DNA of 64,000 nucleotides from an uncultured Clostridia bacterium (GCA_947628695.1 CANRAV010000005.1:50623-114622); one strand, 5' to 3'. Shown: positions 6,085 through 14,285, numbered from the stretch's first letter. The notes: a model not told the origin generated them from the sequence alone. A program made the numbers and translations.

Positions 6085-7353
6085 CTACGAAAGCCCTGCG
6101 TCGATGCGCAGTATAGCGACGGCGTCGACGTTGTTGACGTAGCCGCTGCCGTCGAGGTCGGCGGCAACGAGGGCGGCTGCGCCGAGCAGTGCCGTGCCGG
6201 CGTCGTACATAAGCGCGTCGACGGCGTCGACGTTGTTGACGTCTCCGTCTCCGTTCACGTCGCCGGACGCGTACACGGGGCGTTCGACGCCGGAGGGAAG
6301 CGGATAGTCGATGCTTTCGGGTCTTACGCAGTCCCTTATTTTGGTGCCGGAGGATATGGGGTAGACGTCACCGCCGAAGACGCTGCCGGCTGCGGTGCAG
6401 CCGCTTATTTCGGAGATCCCGCGATCCAGTGCGTCACTTTGCCCGCAGATGCCGCCCGCCAGCGCGGCAGCGGACGCGGACCCGAAGGCGGCGCAGTCCG
6501 CCACGGCGGAGGATGCACCGTAGCCCTCCGCGCCTATGGCGCCGCAGATGCCGCCGCAGCCTTCAAGCTTTGCTTCCGCATTCGCAAAGGAGAAGCAGCC
6601 GGTGACGTCGGTAACGGAGCTTCCGCCGCTGCTTGCGGAGTGCAGCGCGCCGCAGATGCCGCCCGCAAGGCTGCCGAATTTGCCGTCGGCAAGCACGCTG
6701 CCGCGCGTTTCGCAGCCGGAGACGTGCGTCTCTGCGCGTGAGGAGGTCGAGCGCGCCTCCCCCTTGCCGAGAATGCCGCCGACGTTTATGTCGCCGTACA
6801 CGTCGCCTTCAAAGGCGCAGCTCGAAACCGCAGACTTTGCGTAGGCGCCGAAGGCCGCAGCGCCCGCGTAGCCGACAATGCCGCCGGCGTAGCCCTCCCC
6901 GCGCACCGTGCCGCTTGCCGTGCAGCCGCTTACGGCGGAGGAGCCCCTGTAGGAGTAGACCCTGCCGGCAACCGCGCCGGCGTAGCTGCCGCCGCTTACC
7001 GAGACGCCATCAAGGTGCACATCCTCCACCGTGCCGCAGAAGACGCAACCGAAAAGCCCGGCATAGTCCGTACCCTCCACCGTAAGCCCGCTTACGGTTT
7101 TGCCGCAGCCGAGGAAGGTGCCGGAAAACGGCGTTTCCGCGTCCTTCCCTATGGGGGTAAAGGGCGCGTCAAGCCTTATGTCGGCCGTAAGGCAGACCGT
7201 GACCCCGGAAAGTGCGTCACCGCCCGCAACGCGCGCCGTAAGCGCCGAAAGCTCCTTAGCGCTGCCTATATATATGCGCTCCTCTTCCGCACCCGCCCCA
7301 AGCGGGAACACCGCAAGAAGAAACGCCAAAACAACCGAAAATGCTCTTTTCAA
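6085..7353 (-). CDS. Secreted GLUG-repeat protein with C-terminal type I dockerin
   Basis: This 422-residue protein starts at TTG 7353 after GGAGGG. It has a signal peptide (KRAFSVVLAFLLAVFPLGAGA, cleavage near residue 22). Then come repeated Gly/Ser/Ala-rich units containing GGI/AGGICG-type GLUG motifs (for example YAGGIVGYAG, VGGILGKG, LAGGICGQ), typical of cell-surface beta-solenoids. The last 65 or so residues are a two-repeat type I dockerin with Ca-binding loops GDVNGDGDVNNVDAV and ADLDGSGYVNNVDAVAIL. Dockerins bind cohesin domains of scaffoldins or anchoring proteins. No catalytic domain is present, so it is likely a structural or adhesive surface protein. No cohesin gene lies nearby. 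Intact. Confidence 0.85.
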   Translation of the reverse strand: MKRAFSVVLAFLLAVFPLGAGAEEERIYIGSAKELSALTARVAGGDALSGVTVCLTADIRLDAPFTPIGKDAETPFSGTFLGCGKTVSGLTVEGTDYAGLFGCVFCGTVEDVHLDGVSVSGGSYAGAVAGRVYSYRGSSAVSGCTASGTVRGEGYAGGIVGYAGAAAFGAYAKSAVSSCAFEGDVYGDINVGGILGKGEARSTSSRAETHVSGCETRGSVLADGKFGSLAGGICGALHSASSGGSSVTDVTGCFSFANAEAKLEGCGGICGAIGAEGYGASSAVADCAAFGSASAAALAGGICGQSDALDRGISEISGCTAAGSVFGGDVYPISSGTKIRDCVRPESIDYPLPSGVERPVYASGDVNGDGDVNNVDAVDALMYDAGTALLGAAALVAADLDGSGYVNNVDAVAILRIDAGLS

Positions 7354-7377
7354 AGTAAAAGCCCTCCTTTTTCATAG

Positions 7378-7406
7378 ATTATACCACAAAAAGGAGGCTT
7401 TTACAA
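7378..7406 (-). promoter_or_regulatory. Promoter of the GLUG/dockerin gene
   Basis: Minus strand TTGTAA (7401-7406), a 17-base spacer and TATAAT (7378-7383), ending at the stop of the upstream gene. The spacer holds one arm of an inverted repeat (7388-7402) whose other arm (7357-7372) covers the dockerin ribosome site. Confidence 0.6.
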
Positions 7407-7407
7407 G

Positions 7408-8055
7408 TCATTCATTTCCCCAAAAGAAGGAAGCCACAGAGTCCTTCAAGACGGCGGAGGCGTCCTCTGCGGAAATATACACGGGGAAGATCTCGTTTTT
7501 GTCGGAAAGCACCGACGCACCGTATATAAAGGCAAGCCCGTGCGGGCATATGTAAAACGCCCTTTTGTCAAACCGACTTATAAGCCTTTCCCGCCAGTCG
7601 GCGTAAAGACGCACAGCCGCGCTTTCCGCGCGCGCCTCCGCCGCCGCCTCCAGTGCGGGCATGAGGAGCTTTGCGGCGTTCTTTTTAAACACGCGCTCCG
7701 CCCTTATGAGAACGCCGCGCTTCCTGTCCCAAATCTGCGGAAGCCGCACCCTTCTCTGCCCCGCGTCGGTGCTTACCGCCGCGTCGACGTACACCGACAA
7801 GAGGTTCTCGTTTTCAAAGCTTACCGTCGCCTTAAGCACCGCGCCGAAGGGCGCACACTCCCCCTCGGCACGCGGTAGAAGCGTCTTCTCCGCAAAGCGC
7901 AGAAAACCCGTCCGCATTCCGCCGTAATAGGCCGAAAAGCCCTTTGCAAGCGGTGTTTTTGCCTCCTCCGGCAGTGCGGGCAGTGAAATGCACACCCGCA
8001 CGCGGTCGTCTCCAAGCGTCTTCCTGTCTGTAGTAACGGCAACGGTTTTTTCCAT
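7408..8055 (-). CDS. Conserved hypothetical protein, DUF3298/RsiV-like
   Basis: This 215-residue protein starts at ATG 8055 behind GGGGG; a GTG three codons earlier is less well placed. No signal peptide or membrane segment is seen. The pattern is a beta-rich N-terminal half (VAVTTDRKTLGDDRVRVCIS..., ATVSFENENLLSVYVDAAV) and a C-terminal RAFYICPHGLAFIYGAS...IFPVYISAEDASAVL. This resembles the DUF3298 domain, where the last stretch is usually FYLTDDGLVFYF...I.IPYSEL. The assignment is by pattern only. It lies 41 bases after a GerA-type gene on the same strand and may be co-transcribed with it, suggesting a sporulation-time role by association. The function is unknown. Confidence 0.55.
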   Translation of the reverse strand: MEKTVAVTTDRKTLGDDRVRVCISLPALPEEAKTPLAKGFSAYYGGMRTGFLRFAEKTLLPRAEGECAPFGAVLKATVSFENENLLSVYVDAAVSTDAGQRRVRLPQIWDRKRGVLIRAERVFKKNAAKLLMPALEAAAEARAESAAVRLYADWRERLISRFDKRAFYICPHGLAFIYGASVLSDKNEIFPVYISAEDASAVLKDSVASFFWGNE

Positions 8056-8096
8056 AAACAGCACCCCCGCTAAAGCCTATGCCGGAGGGTGCGCTT

Positions 8097-9491
8097 TTAT
8101 TCAAGCTTTTCCCTTCTTCCCAGCGTCTTTCGCGGGTTGGCAAGCAGAAAGTCCTGCATCCCCCTTGCCGAAAAGGGCACAAGCGGCGTCATATACCCCG
8201 CGCCGAAGCTCTTCTTCGTTATAAGAAGCATCACCGTAAGCCCGAAGGCGAAAAGTATGCCGTAAAGCCCTGCGAAATACGCCGCAAATATATAAAGGTA
8301 GCGGAACAGGGTAAGGCTTGTGCTCATGGCCGGCACGATAAAGCCGGTAGTTTCCGAAAACGCCACTATGATAAGTGACGCGGTGCCGGCAAGCCCCGCC
8401 TCCACCGTGGCGTCGCCCACAAGCAGCGAGGCGACAAGACCCACCGCGTCGCCCACGGTGCGGGGCATCCTGACGCCCACCTCGCGCACTATCTCAAAGG
8501 CGGTAAGCATAAGCAGCATCTCCGCTATAAATGGCAGCTTTATGTCCCTCTCCATGCGCTCGAACGACTCGGCAAGCACGCGGGGGATGGGAAAATCGCC
8601 GTGATAGGCGGCCGCAGTGAACGCAGCGGGCAGGAAGGCGGAGGCAAGCAGCGCAAAGAAGCGCAGGAAGCGCATAAAGGTCGCGTACCAGGCGGGCTTT
8701 AAATAGTCCTCGGAGGACTGTATGCTTTCCGCGAATACATACGGCGCGGTAAGCACAAAGGGGCTGCCGTCGCATATGACCGCAACCCTGCCGGCGAGAA
8801 TCTTGGAGGCGACCTTGTCGACCTTCTCGCTGCTCCCGAGGGTCGGGAACACGCTGCCCTTCGGGCAAAGCAGCTGTTCTATGTTGCCGCTGTCAACCAC
8901 GCATTCCGCCTCGGCGCCCTCAAGAGCCGCCGCAATGTCCGCAACAACCTTTTCGCTTGCCCTGCCCTCGAAGTACACAAGGAAGACCTTTGTGCGCGTA
9001 AGACTGCCCACGGTGAAGGAGCGCGCCTTAAGGCAGGGGTTTTTTATTATCCTGCGCAGGGAGGCAAGGCTTTCCTCGCCGCTTTCGTTAAAGCCGGCGC
9101 GCGGGCCCTTTACCGTGACGTCGCTTGTCGGCTCGTCTATGCCCCGGTAGGAAAAGCTGTCTGCGGCGACGCATGCCATATACAGCGCGTCCGTCTCCAG
9201 CGCGACAAGCGCGTTCCCGCCGAGTATGGCGTCGGCCGCCTCGCCGACGCCTGTGCAGACGGAGAAGGCGGAGCTTTGAAGCAGCCTTTCAAATTCCCCG
9301 CGAAAATCGCCGCTGCAGTACCGCACCGTGGGCGCCACCAAGCGCTCCGCAACGTAGCTTCTGTCGCATATGTTTTTTATAAAGCACACGCCCCCGCAGA
9401 ACCCGTCGCCGGATATGGGACGAATTACAAAGTCGTCGCAGTCCGAAAAACGCTCATTCAGCCCGTCAAGCAGCTCTTTGAAGCTTTGCAT
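8097..9491 (-). CDS. GerA-family spore germination protein (GerAA/SpoVAF type)
   Basis: This 464-residue protein starts at the ATG at 9491 after GGAGGGG. Residues 1-240 are the cytoplasmic N-terminal domain with the family motifs GFCGGVCFI, SVCTGVGEAADAILGGNALV, GPRAGFNES and RRIIKNP. Residues 250-450 contain the membrane domain: EDYLKPAWYATFMRFLRF, PEAFTAA-like helix, PFIAEMLLMLTAFEIVREVGVRMP, GDAVGLVASLLVGDATVEAGLAG, then two helices. GerA A-subunits sit in the inner spore membrane and form oligomeric germinant-gated channels. No GerAB permease or GerAC lipoprotein is adjacent, so this is an orphan A-subunit, as with SpoVAF-like proteins. A weak forespore-type promoter is upstream. Full length. 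Confidence 0.9.
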   Translation of the reverse strand: MQSFKELLDGLNERFSDCDDFVIRPISGDGFCGGVCFIKNICDRSYVAERLVAPTVRYCSGDFRGEFERLLQSSAFSVCTGVGEAADAILGGNALVALETDALYMACVAADSFSYRGIDEPTSDVTVKGPRAGFNESGEESLASLRRIIKNPCLKARSFTVGSLTRTKVFLVYFEGRASEKVVADIAAALEGAEAECVVDSGNIEQLLCPKGSVFPTLGSSEKVDKVASKILAGRVAVICDGSPFVLTAPYVFAESIQSSEDYLKPAWYATFMRFLRFFALLASAFLPAAFTAAAYHGDFPIPRVLAESFERMERDIKLPFIAEMLLMLTAFEIVREVGVRMPRTVGDAVGLVASLLVGDATVEAGLAGTASLIIVAFSETTGFIVPAMSTSLTLFRYLYIFAAYFAGLYGILFAFGLTVMLLITKKSFGAGYMTPLVPFSARGMQDFLLANPRKTLGRREKLE

Positions 9492-9544
9492 TCTGCTTTT
9501 CCCCTCCCTCTTCGGCAACAATGTTTGTTTTTCGCTTGAAGTAA

Positions 9545-9572
9545 GTATTGGCATGAAAGGCAAAAAATATTC
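9545..9572 (-). promoter_or_regulatory. Possible forespore (SigG/SigF-type) promoter of the GerA-type gene
   Basis: On the minus strand GAATA is followed after 18 bases by AATACTT, which matches 5 of 7 positions of the SigG -10 consensus CATACTA. It is about 55 bases upstream of the start. Weak evidence. Confidence 0.3.
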
Positions 9573-9594
9573 GACAAAATAATCGTTCGCCGTC

Positions 9595-9623
9595 TTGACA
9601 TAATATCGCTTAATGTGTATAAT
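9595..9623 (+). promoter_or_regulatory. Promoter of the SGNH hydrolase gene
   Basis: TTGACA (9595-9600), a 17-base spacer and TATAAT (9618-9623). Likely drives the SGNH-DUF4358-M23 group. Confidence 0.75.
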
Positions 9624-9668
9624 CAAGTTGTAACGATACGCGAAAAATGACGGGACGGGGTGAACGTT

Positions 9669-10772
9669 GTGGCAAGGGCCGTAAAGGTATTGTTTATTAT
9701 GGTGTCGCTTGTGCTGGTGTGCGCACTGCTTTTTGCCTGCATTCAGATAGTTTCCTTTGAAAAACGGCAGTCGGAGGACGATTCCTCGGACGAAAGCAAA
9801 ACCGTTTACCTCCCCTCGGAGCCGGAAAGCAGCGAGGAAAGCCGTGTTTCCGAAAGCTCCGCACCGGAAAGCTCCGGTGAAGGAAGCGTTTACGAGCCCT
9901 CGGAGGAGCCCGACGTATCTGTAACCGAGCAGTCGGAGGAAAGCACAGAGCAGCCCCCGGTAAGCTCGGAAGAGCCGCCGGAAAGCACCGCACCGCCGGT
10001 TGAAAGCGAAGAACCGTCCGAGGACGTCGGCCCGTCGGTGCCGATAACTCCCCCTCCCACGGACCTTACGGTCACGTCGGGGGAGTATGACAGTGTGTTT
10101 AACGACTCGCTTTTTGTCGGACACTCCGTGATGGTGCACTTTAAGATGTACGTCGGCGGCTGGCGGGATGCGGACAGCGGCGTTCTCGGCAACGCGCTTT
10201 TCGCCTGCACAAGCAGCTTCAGCTTCTTCAACAACTTAAACCAAACGCCTCAGCAGGCGGACAACGTGCTTCCGCGCTATCGCGGCAGCGCCTACAGGAT
10301 AGAGGATCTTCCCGCAGCAACGGGTGTGAAAAAGATATACCTTGGGCTTATGGGGCTTAACGACCTCGGCATGGTCGGCGATGCGGACAGCTGCGCGGGG
10401 CTTGTGGCCGGCGAGGTTTTCCGGACGATAGAAAGCATAAAGGAGAAGAATCCGGACGTTGAAATTGCCGTCCTCGCTTCTACCTATCTTGTCCGCGGGA
10501 AGAGCTTCCGCAACCTCAACAACCGTAATATGAGCCGCCTTAACAGCCTGGTTTTGGAATACTGCAGCCAAAACGGTATAGACTTTATAGATGTGGCAAC
10601 GCCGCTTACCGACAGTGACGGCTACCTTGCGGACGTCTACTGCAGCGACGCTTACTGTCACTTAAAGCAAAACGCCTACGTGGTGTGGATGGACGTGCTT
10701 CGCGACTATGCGCAGAAGAAGGCCGCAGGCACCTGGAAAAACCCGGAAAGTATTCCGCTTTTCGGGGAGTGA
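9669..10772 (+). CDS. Membrane-anchored extracellular SGNH/GDSL-type hydrolase
   Basis: This protein of about 367 residues is read from GTG 9669; GTG 9660 is possible, but its ribosome site would be too close. An N-terminal transmembrane anchor (VLFIMVSLVLVCALLFACIQI) is followed by about 100 residues of Ser/Glu/Pro-rich linker. The C-terminal 230 residues are SGNH-like: block I DSLFVGHSVM (GHS where the family has GDS), block III GLMGLNDLG, and block V DAYCHLKQNAY (DxxHL). Family enzymes are esterases/acetylhydrolases acting on cell-wall or exopolysaccharide acyl groups. It is followed by a DUF4358 lipoprotein gene, a neighbourhood common in gut Clostridia near wall-modifying acyltransferases. 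The substrate is unknown. Confidence 0.7.
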   Translation: MARAVKVLFIMVSLVLVCALLFACIQIVSFEKRQSEDDSSDESKTVYLPSEPESSEESRVSESSAPESSGEGSVYEPSEEPDVSVTEQSEESTEQPPVSSEEPPESTAPPVESEEPSEDVGPSVPITPPPTDLTVTSGEYDSVFNDSLFVGHSVMVHFKMYVGGWRDADSGVLGNALFACTSSFSFFNNLNQTPQQADNVLPRYRGSAYRIEDLPAATGVKKIYLGLMGLNDLGMVGDADSCAGLVAGEVFRTIESIKEKNPDVEIAVLASTYLVRGKSFRNLNNRNMSRLNSLVLEYCSQNGIDFIDVATPLTDSDGYLADVYCSDAYCHLKQNAYVVWMDVLRDYAQKKAAGTWKNPESIPLFGE

Positions 10773-10823
10773 GCTTATTCTTTTAGAACACTTGTAATAT
10801 TTTTATACAGAAAGGGATTTATT

Positions 10824-11381
10824 ATGAAAAAATTTGCAATCATGCTGCTTACCGCCGCGCTGGCGATAAGCACCTTTACCGCCTGTGCCGACGTCGGCGG
10901 CGGTTCCGAAAGTAAAGAAAGCAGCTCGCCTTCCGGGACGGAAAGCGCGGTGTCTTCCGGGACGGAAAGCGCGGTATCTTCGGCTTCCGCGGCAGAGGGT
11001 GTCGACCTTGACGCTCTTCTTGCGACGGTAAAAGAAAGCTTTGCCGTAAGCGAACAGCGCAATATACCCTCCGACGAGATATATCAGGAGACCGGCATAG
11101 AAGAGGGCAGCTATACAGGCTGCTTCTGGCTTTCCGACATGAGCGGGCTTACCTCCGAGAAGGCCGTTGTTTTCGCCGCGAAGGACGAAGCCGCTGCAGC
11201 AAACATAAAGTCAAAGCTTGACACCGTGCTGCAGAGCGAAACCGCGCAGATGAAGGACTATAACGCAGACAACTACGCCATGCTTCAAAAGGCCGTATGC
11301 GAACAGAAGGGGCTTTACGTTTACCTTCTCGTTTCCCCCAATGTCGACAAATTCGCAGAGGCGGTAAACGCCGCATTTTAA
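10824..11381 (+). CDS. DUF4358 lipoprotein
   Basis: This 185-residue protein has a lipoprotein signal peptide with lipobox FTAC (Cys 21). A Ser/Glu-rich linker contains an exact 24-bp tandem duplication giving SSGTESAV twice, then a DUF4358 domain begins near residue 55 (DLDALLATVKESF, DEIYQETGIEEGSYTGCFWLSDMSGLTSEKAVVFAAKD, ending VSPNVDKFAEAVNAAF). The family is restricted largely to Clostridia, is of unknown function, and is often coded next to SGNH/MBOAT genes, as it is here with the preceding SGNH gene. ATG 10824 follows AGAAAGGGA. The cysteines inside the domain suggest possible extracytoplasmic folding roles, but nothing catalytic is evident. Confidence 0.75.
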   Translation: MKKFAIMLLTAALAISTFTACADVGGGSESKESSSPSGTESAVSSGTESAVSSASAAEGVDLDALLATVKESFAVSEQRNIPSDEIYQETGIEEGSYTGCFWLSDMSGLTSEKAVVFAAKDEAAAANIKSKLDTVLQSETAQMKDYNADNYAMLQKAVCEQKGLYVYLLVSPNVDKFAEAVNAAF

Positions 11382-11402
11382 CCGCAAGGACGTGCATTTA
11401 GT

Positions 11403-13025
11403 TTGAAAGAAGTAAACAAAAAACCTGTTTGGCTGTGGCTTGTCCTGTGTCTTCCGCTTGTGTTCATAGCTTATTTTGTGATAAGCCTTTCCGAGGGGGA
11501 CATCGACCCGGCAAGCGTAAGCGAGGTGGACGTTGTCGCCCCGGACGGGGAGAGCTTTACGTTTTCCGAAGGGGAGGACGTCCCCTTCTACGTCAACGTG
11601 TACCTGGAGGGTGACCCGCTTACAGGCCCAGTCAGGGACATTGAAGACGAAAAGCCCATGGAAGTGGTGATAAAGCAGAAGAATGTGGACACCGCCTTTG
11701 AGCTTTACGCAGAGGCAAACACCAACGGCTGCTTTTTCAAAAACAAGGACGGCAATTATTTCTCCGTCCCGCAGACCTTTGCTTTGCAGCTTCTGCAAAG
11801 GGAGGAATGCGCCTATGTATACGGCAAAGCGGGATACACCCTGCCGACGCTCTCCTTCAAAACCGGGGACGAGGAAAGCGCGGTACTGCCCGAAAGCTAT
11901 ACCTGGCAGTACAAGGACATAGCGGGAACGGCAGTGGAGGACGTGAAGACGCAGACCGCGTCGGAAAAGCAGACTTTTCCGTTTTACTCCGACGTGGGGT
12001 TTGCACTCAGCTTCTCGGTACCGCCGACGGAGCACACCGTAACCTTTTACGACGAAAACGGCAGTGCCCTTAACATATCGGATCCTTCGTCGCTTCTCTT
12101 CACGAACGACACGCACCTTCGTGCCGTAGTAGAGGCGAAGTGGGACGAAAGCGCGAACTACGCGGGCGGCAGTGCCTCCTACGACTTTGACCTGCTTTAC
12201 GACGTGCTTCCGGAGATAATACGCTCAAGCGACACCGCCAAAGCGGGCGACGTCGTCTGCATCGGCTTCCGCCATCTGAGCGAGAACGAAAGCATATCGC
12301 TTTCCACCCAGCTTATAACAAGCGAGCTTAAGCTAAACTACGGCGAGGACGGAAGCGCCTTTGCGCTTATCCCCGTAAGCACCGAAAACGAGGCGGGAAC
12401 CTACACCCTGCTTTTCACCGTCGGCAGCATAGAAAAGCCGATAGACATCACGGTGACGAAGGACGCGGCGAAGTTCGACACGGCCACGATGGACCCGGAG
12501 AAGTACAACAGCTATTTGAAGCCCGATTACAGGGAGAAGCTTGCTTCCCTGCTTGCCTCTCTCGAAAACAGCGACACGGAGCAGATGATAACAAGCGGTT
12601 CGAGGTTCTCGAAGCCCACCGACGGCAGCGTGCTTTACGACTTCGGCGACGACCTGCTTATCAACGGCGTCGCGGAGGGCTATACCGTGGAGGGCGTGGA
12701 GTACCGCACCGACAGCGCAGGCAGCGTGCGCGCCGCACAGCGCGGGGTTGTGGTCTACGCAGGGGAAGACGAGGTCTACGGCAACATGATAATCGTCGAC
12801 CACGGCTGCGGTATTTTAAGCCGTTACTGCGGCCTCGGCACGCTTGGCAAGGCGGTTGGCGACACGGTTCAGGACGGCGAGATAATCGGCACGCCCGGTG
12901 TCTCCGGCCTTGTATACACGGAAAATTCCGCAAAGATATCCACGCTTCACTTTTCGGTGACGGTGTGCGGTATACCGGTCAACCCGAACACGCTGTTTGC
13001 AAACGGGATAACCATAGCAAGCTGA
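11403..13025 (+). CDS. Membrane-anchored protein with a degenerate M23 (LytM-like) domain
   Basis: This 540-residue protein starts at TTG 11403 after AAGGA. It has one N-terminal transmembrane helix (residues 10-27), then about 330 residues of extracytoplasmic beta-rich sequence. The C-terminal LytM-like domain (about 410-535) has RAAQRGVVVYAGEDEVYGNMIIVDHGCGILSRYCGL and KISTLHFSV. In active M23 endopeptidases the equivalent region has a first His and Asp ligand pair and an HxH pair (usually YAHL). Here SRYCGL replaces it and the upstream HxxxD is not seen, so zinc binding is doubtful. This recalls SpoIIQ-type pseudo-LytM proteins, but a SpoIIQ assignment is not justified. It ends with a clear terminator. 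Confidence 0.7.
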   Translation: MKEVNKKPVWLWLVLCLPLVFIAYFVISLSEGDIDPASVSEVDVVAPDGESFTFSEGEDVPFYVNVYLEGDPLTGPVRDIEDEKPMEVVIKQKNVDTAFELYAEANTNGCFFKNKDGNYFSVPQTFALQLLQREECAYVYGKAGYTLPTLSFKTGDEESAVLPESYTWQYKDIAGTAVEDVKTQTASEKQTFPFYSDVGFALSFSVPPTEHTVTFYDENGSALNISDPSSLLFTNDTHLRAVVEAKWDESANYAGGSASYDFDLLYDVLPEIIRSSDTAKAGDVVCIGFRHLSENESISLSTQLITSELKLNYGEDGSAFALIPVSTENEAGTYTLLFTVGSIEKPIDITVTKDAAKFDTATMDPEKYNSYLKPDYREKLASLLASLENSDTEQMITSGSRFSKPTDGSVLYDFGDDLLINGVAEGYTVEGVEYRTDSAGSVRAAQRGVVVYAGEDEVYGNMIIVDHGCGILSRYCGLGTLGKAVGDTVQDGEIIGTPGVSGLVYTENSAKISTLHFSVTVCGIPVNPNTLFANGITIAS

Positions 13026-13050
13026 AAAAACAAGCTAAAAACAAAAACAG

Positions 13051-13098
13051 TCGGCACGGATCAGTCACTTTAAGACTTCCGTGCCGATTTTGCGTTTT
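13051..13098 (+). terminator. Intrinsic terminator after the M23-like gene
   Basis: TCGGCACGG (13051-13059) pairs with CCGTGCCGA (13079-13087), followed by TTTTGCGTTTTT. Nine perfect base pairs with a long loop. Confidence 0.6.
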
Positions 13099-13117
13099 TC
13101 CTGTTTTGCCCGGCAGA

Positions 13118-13489
13118 CCGAGGGAAAAAGAGCGCAGACGGGGCGAACAAACAGGTAAGCTGTACTTAGTACTGCAAGGCTTTGTTCGTCACGAGCGAAA
13201 AAATTTAAATTAAATATGCGGTTAGCGGAGGCGAAAGCCGACGGTAACTTCCTTAGAGTCATTATTTACTTTTTCGCGTTCGGTGCCTTTTTCACCGGCC
13301 AGGCCGAGGGAAAAAGAGCGCAGACGGGGCGAACAAAGCCGCCAGCTGTACTTAGTACTGCAAGGCTTTGTTCGTCACGAGCGAAAAAATTTAAATCAAA
13401 TATGCGGTTAACGGAGGCGTAAGCCGACGGTAACTTCCTTAGAGTCATTATTTACTTTTTCGCGTTCGGTGCCTTTTTCACCGGCCTGC
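13118..13489. repeat. Tandem duplication of a 186-bp non-coding unit
   Basis: Two nearly identical 186-base units (13118-13303 and 13304-13489). Each has an imperfect palindrome around GTACTTAGTAC flanked by CGAACAAA/TTTGTTCG, then a TTTAAAT-ATGCGGTTA stretch and GCCTTTTTCACCGGCC. The unit shares the TTTAAAT-ATATGCGG motif (reverse-complemented) with repeat family A. The second copy ends exactly at the nrdR stop. No coding sequence is supported in 13026-13488. Confidence 0.75.
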
Positions 13490-13947
13490 TATTTCTTTTC
13501 GGCGAGCATACGATTCAGCTCATCCGCAAAAGCGCCGATGTCTTTGAACTGGCGATACACCGAAGCAAAGCGGATGTACGCCACCTCGTCTATCTCCTTC
13601 AGCTTGCGCATCACCATTTCGCCTATGTACGAGGTCGGTATCTCGTTCTGCATGGAGTTTTGAATGCTGCGCTCTATATCCGAAACAATCTCTTCCATCT
13701 TGTCTCTGGATACTTTGCGCTTGTCACAGGCGTGGATTATGCTGGAAAGCAGCTTGTTCCTGTCATAGGCTTCCCTGCTGTTGTCCTTCTTCACGACGAT
13801 CATCGGTATGTCCTCGACAATCTCGTAGGTGGTGAAGCGGCGCTGACACTTAAGGCACTCTCTGCGGCGGCGGATAGCCGCACCGTCGGCAGTGGGACGC
13901 GAATCTACAACCTTGCTTTCAAGGTTGCCGCAGGCTGGACATTTCAT
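13489..13947 (-). CDS. nrdR: Transcriptional repressor NrdR
   Basis: This 152-residue protein starts at ATG 13947 (MKCPACG) behind AGAGGTG; a GTG three codons upstream is less likely. It has an N-terminal zinc ribbon with Cys pairs CPAC (3-6) and CLKC (about 33-36), RRRREC between them, and then an ATP-cone domain (from IVVKKDNSREAYDRNKLLSSI). The helical tail is typical of the family (IPTSYIGEMVMRKLKEIDEVAYIRFASVYRQF). NrdR binds ATP/dATP and NrdR boxes to repress ribonucleotide reductase genes. No nrd genes are present in the window. Length is normal (about 150). Confidence 0.95.
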   Translation of the reverse strand: MKCPACGNLESKVVDSRPTADGAAIRRRRECLKCQRRFTTYEIVEDIPMIVVKKDNSREAYDRNKLLSSIIHACDKRKVSRDKMEEIVSDIERSIQNSMQNEIPTSYIGEMVMRKLKEIDEVAYIRFASVYRQFKDIGAFADELNRMLAEKK

Positions 13948-14054
13948 AACAAACACCTCTTTTTAAAAAGCCTGAACCGCATACCGTTCTTGCGGCTCCT
14001 GATAAACCCATAATAACACATTATTTTAACTTTGTAAAGAAAGGATTTAACAAA

Positions 14055-14285
14055 ATGAAACAAAAAGAGAAAATTTTTGCACGCCACATACTCCCCGCGG
14101 GGCTTCTTTTCCCCGCAGCCTTCTGCCTTACATACGTTTGGGGGCTGCTTAGCGGCAGGATTGAGACAGCGTTCAGGTACGACGTGCTGTGCCTTGTCGC
14201 CGAGACGGCAAAGATATACCTCAGCTGCGCCGTCGTCGCCCTTGCGGGCTCCTGCGTGTACCAAAGACTTCTGCGGAAGGGGTAA
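14055..14285 (+). CDS. Small two-helix membrane protein
   Basis: A 76-residue protein with a good AAAGGA site before ATG 14055. It has two predicted transmembrane helices, about residues 12-33 (ILPAGLLFPAAFCLTYVWGLL) and 45-69 (LCLVAETAKIYLSCAVVALAGSCVY), and basic ends. Codon use agrees with neighbouring genes, supporting that it is real. No family is recognised. It sits between nrdR (divergent) and the type I toxin-antitoxin locus 2, whose toxin promoter begins 9 bases after its stop. The function is unknown. Confidence 0.6.
   Translation: MKQKEKIFARHILPAGLLFPAAFCLTYVWGLLSGRIETAFRYDVLCLVAETAKIYLSCAVVALAGSCVYQRLLRKG

Noticed and set aside
13118..13489. CRISPR-like array
   Set aside because: Only two units of 186 bp with no spacers and no cas genes. 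Tandem duplication explains it.
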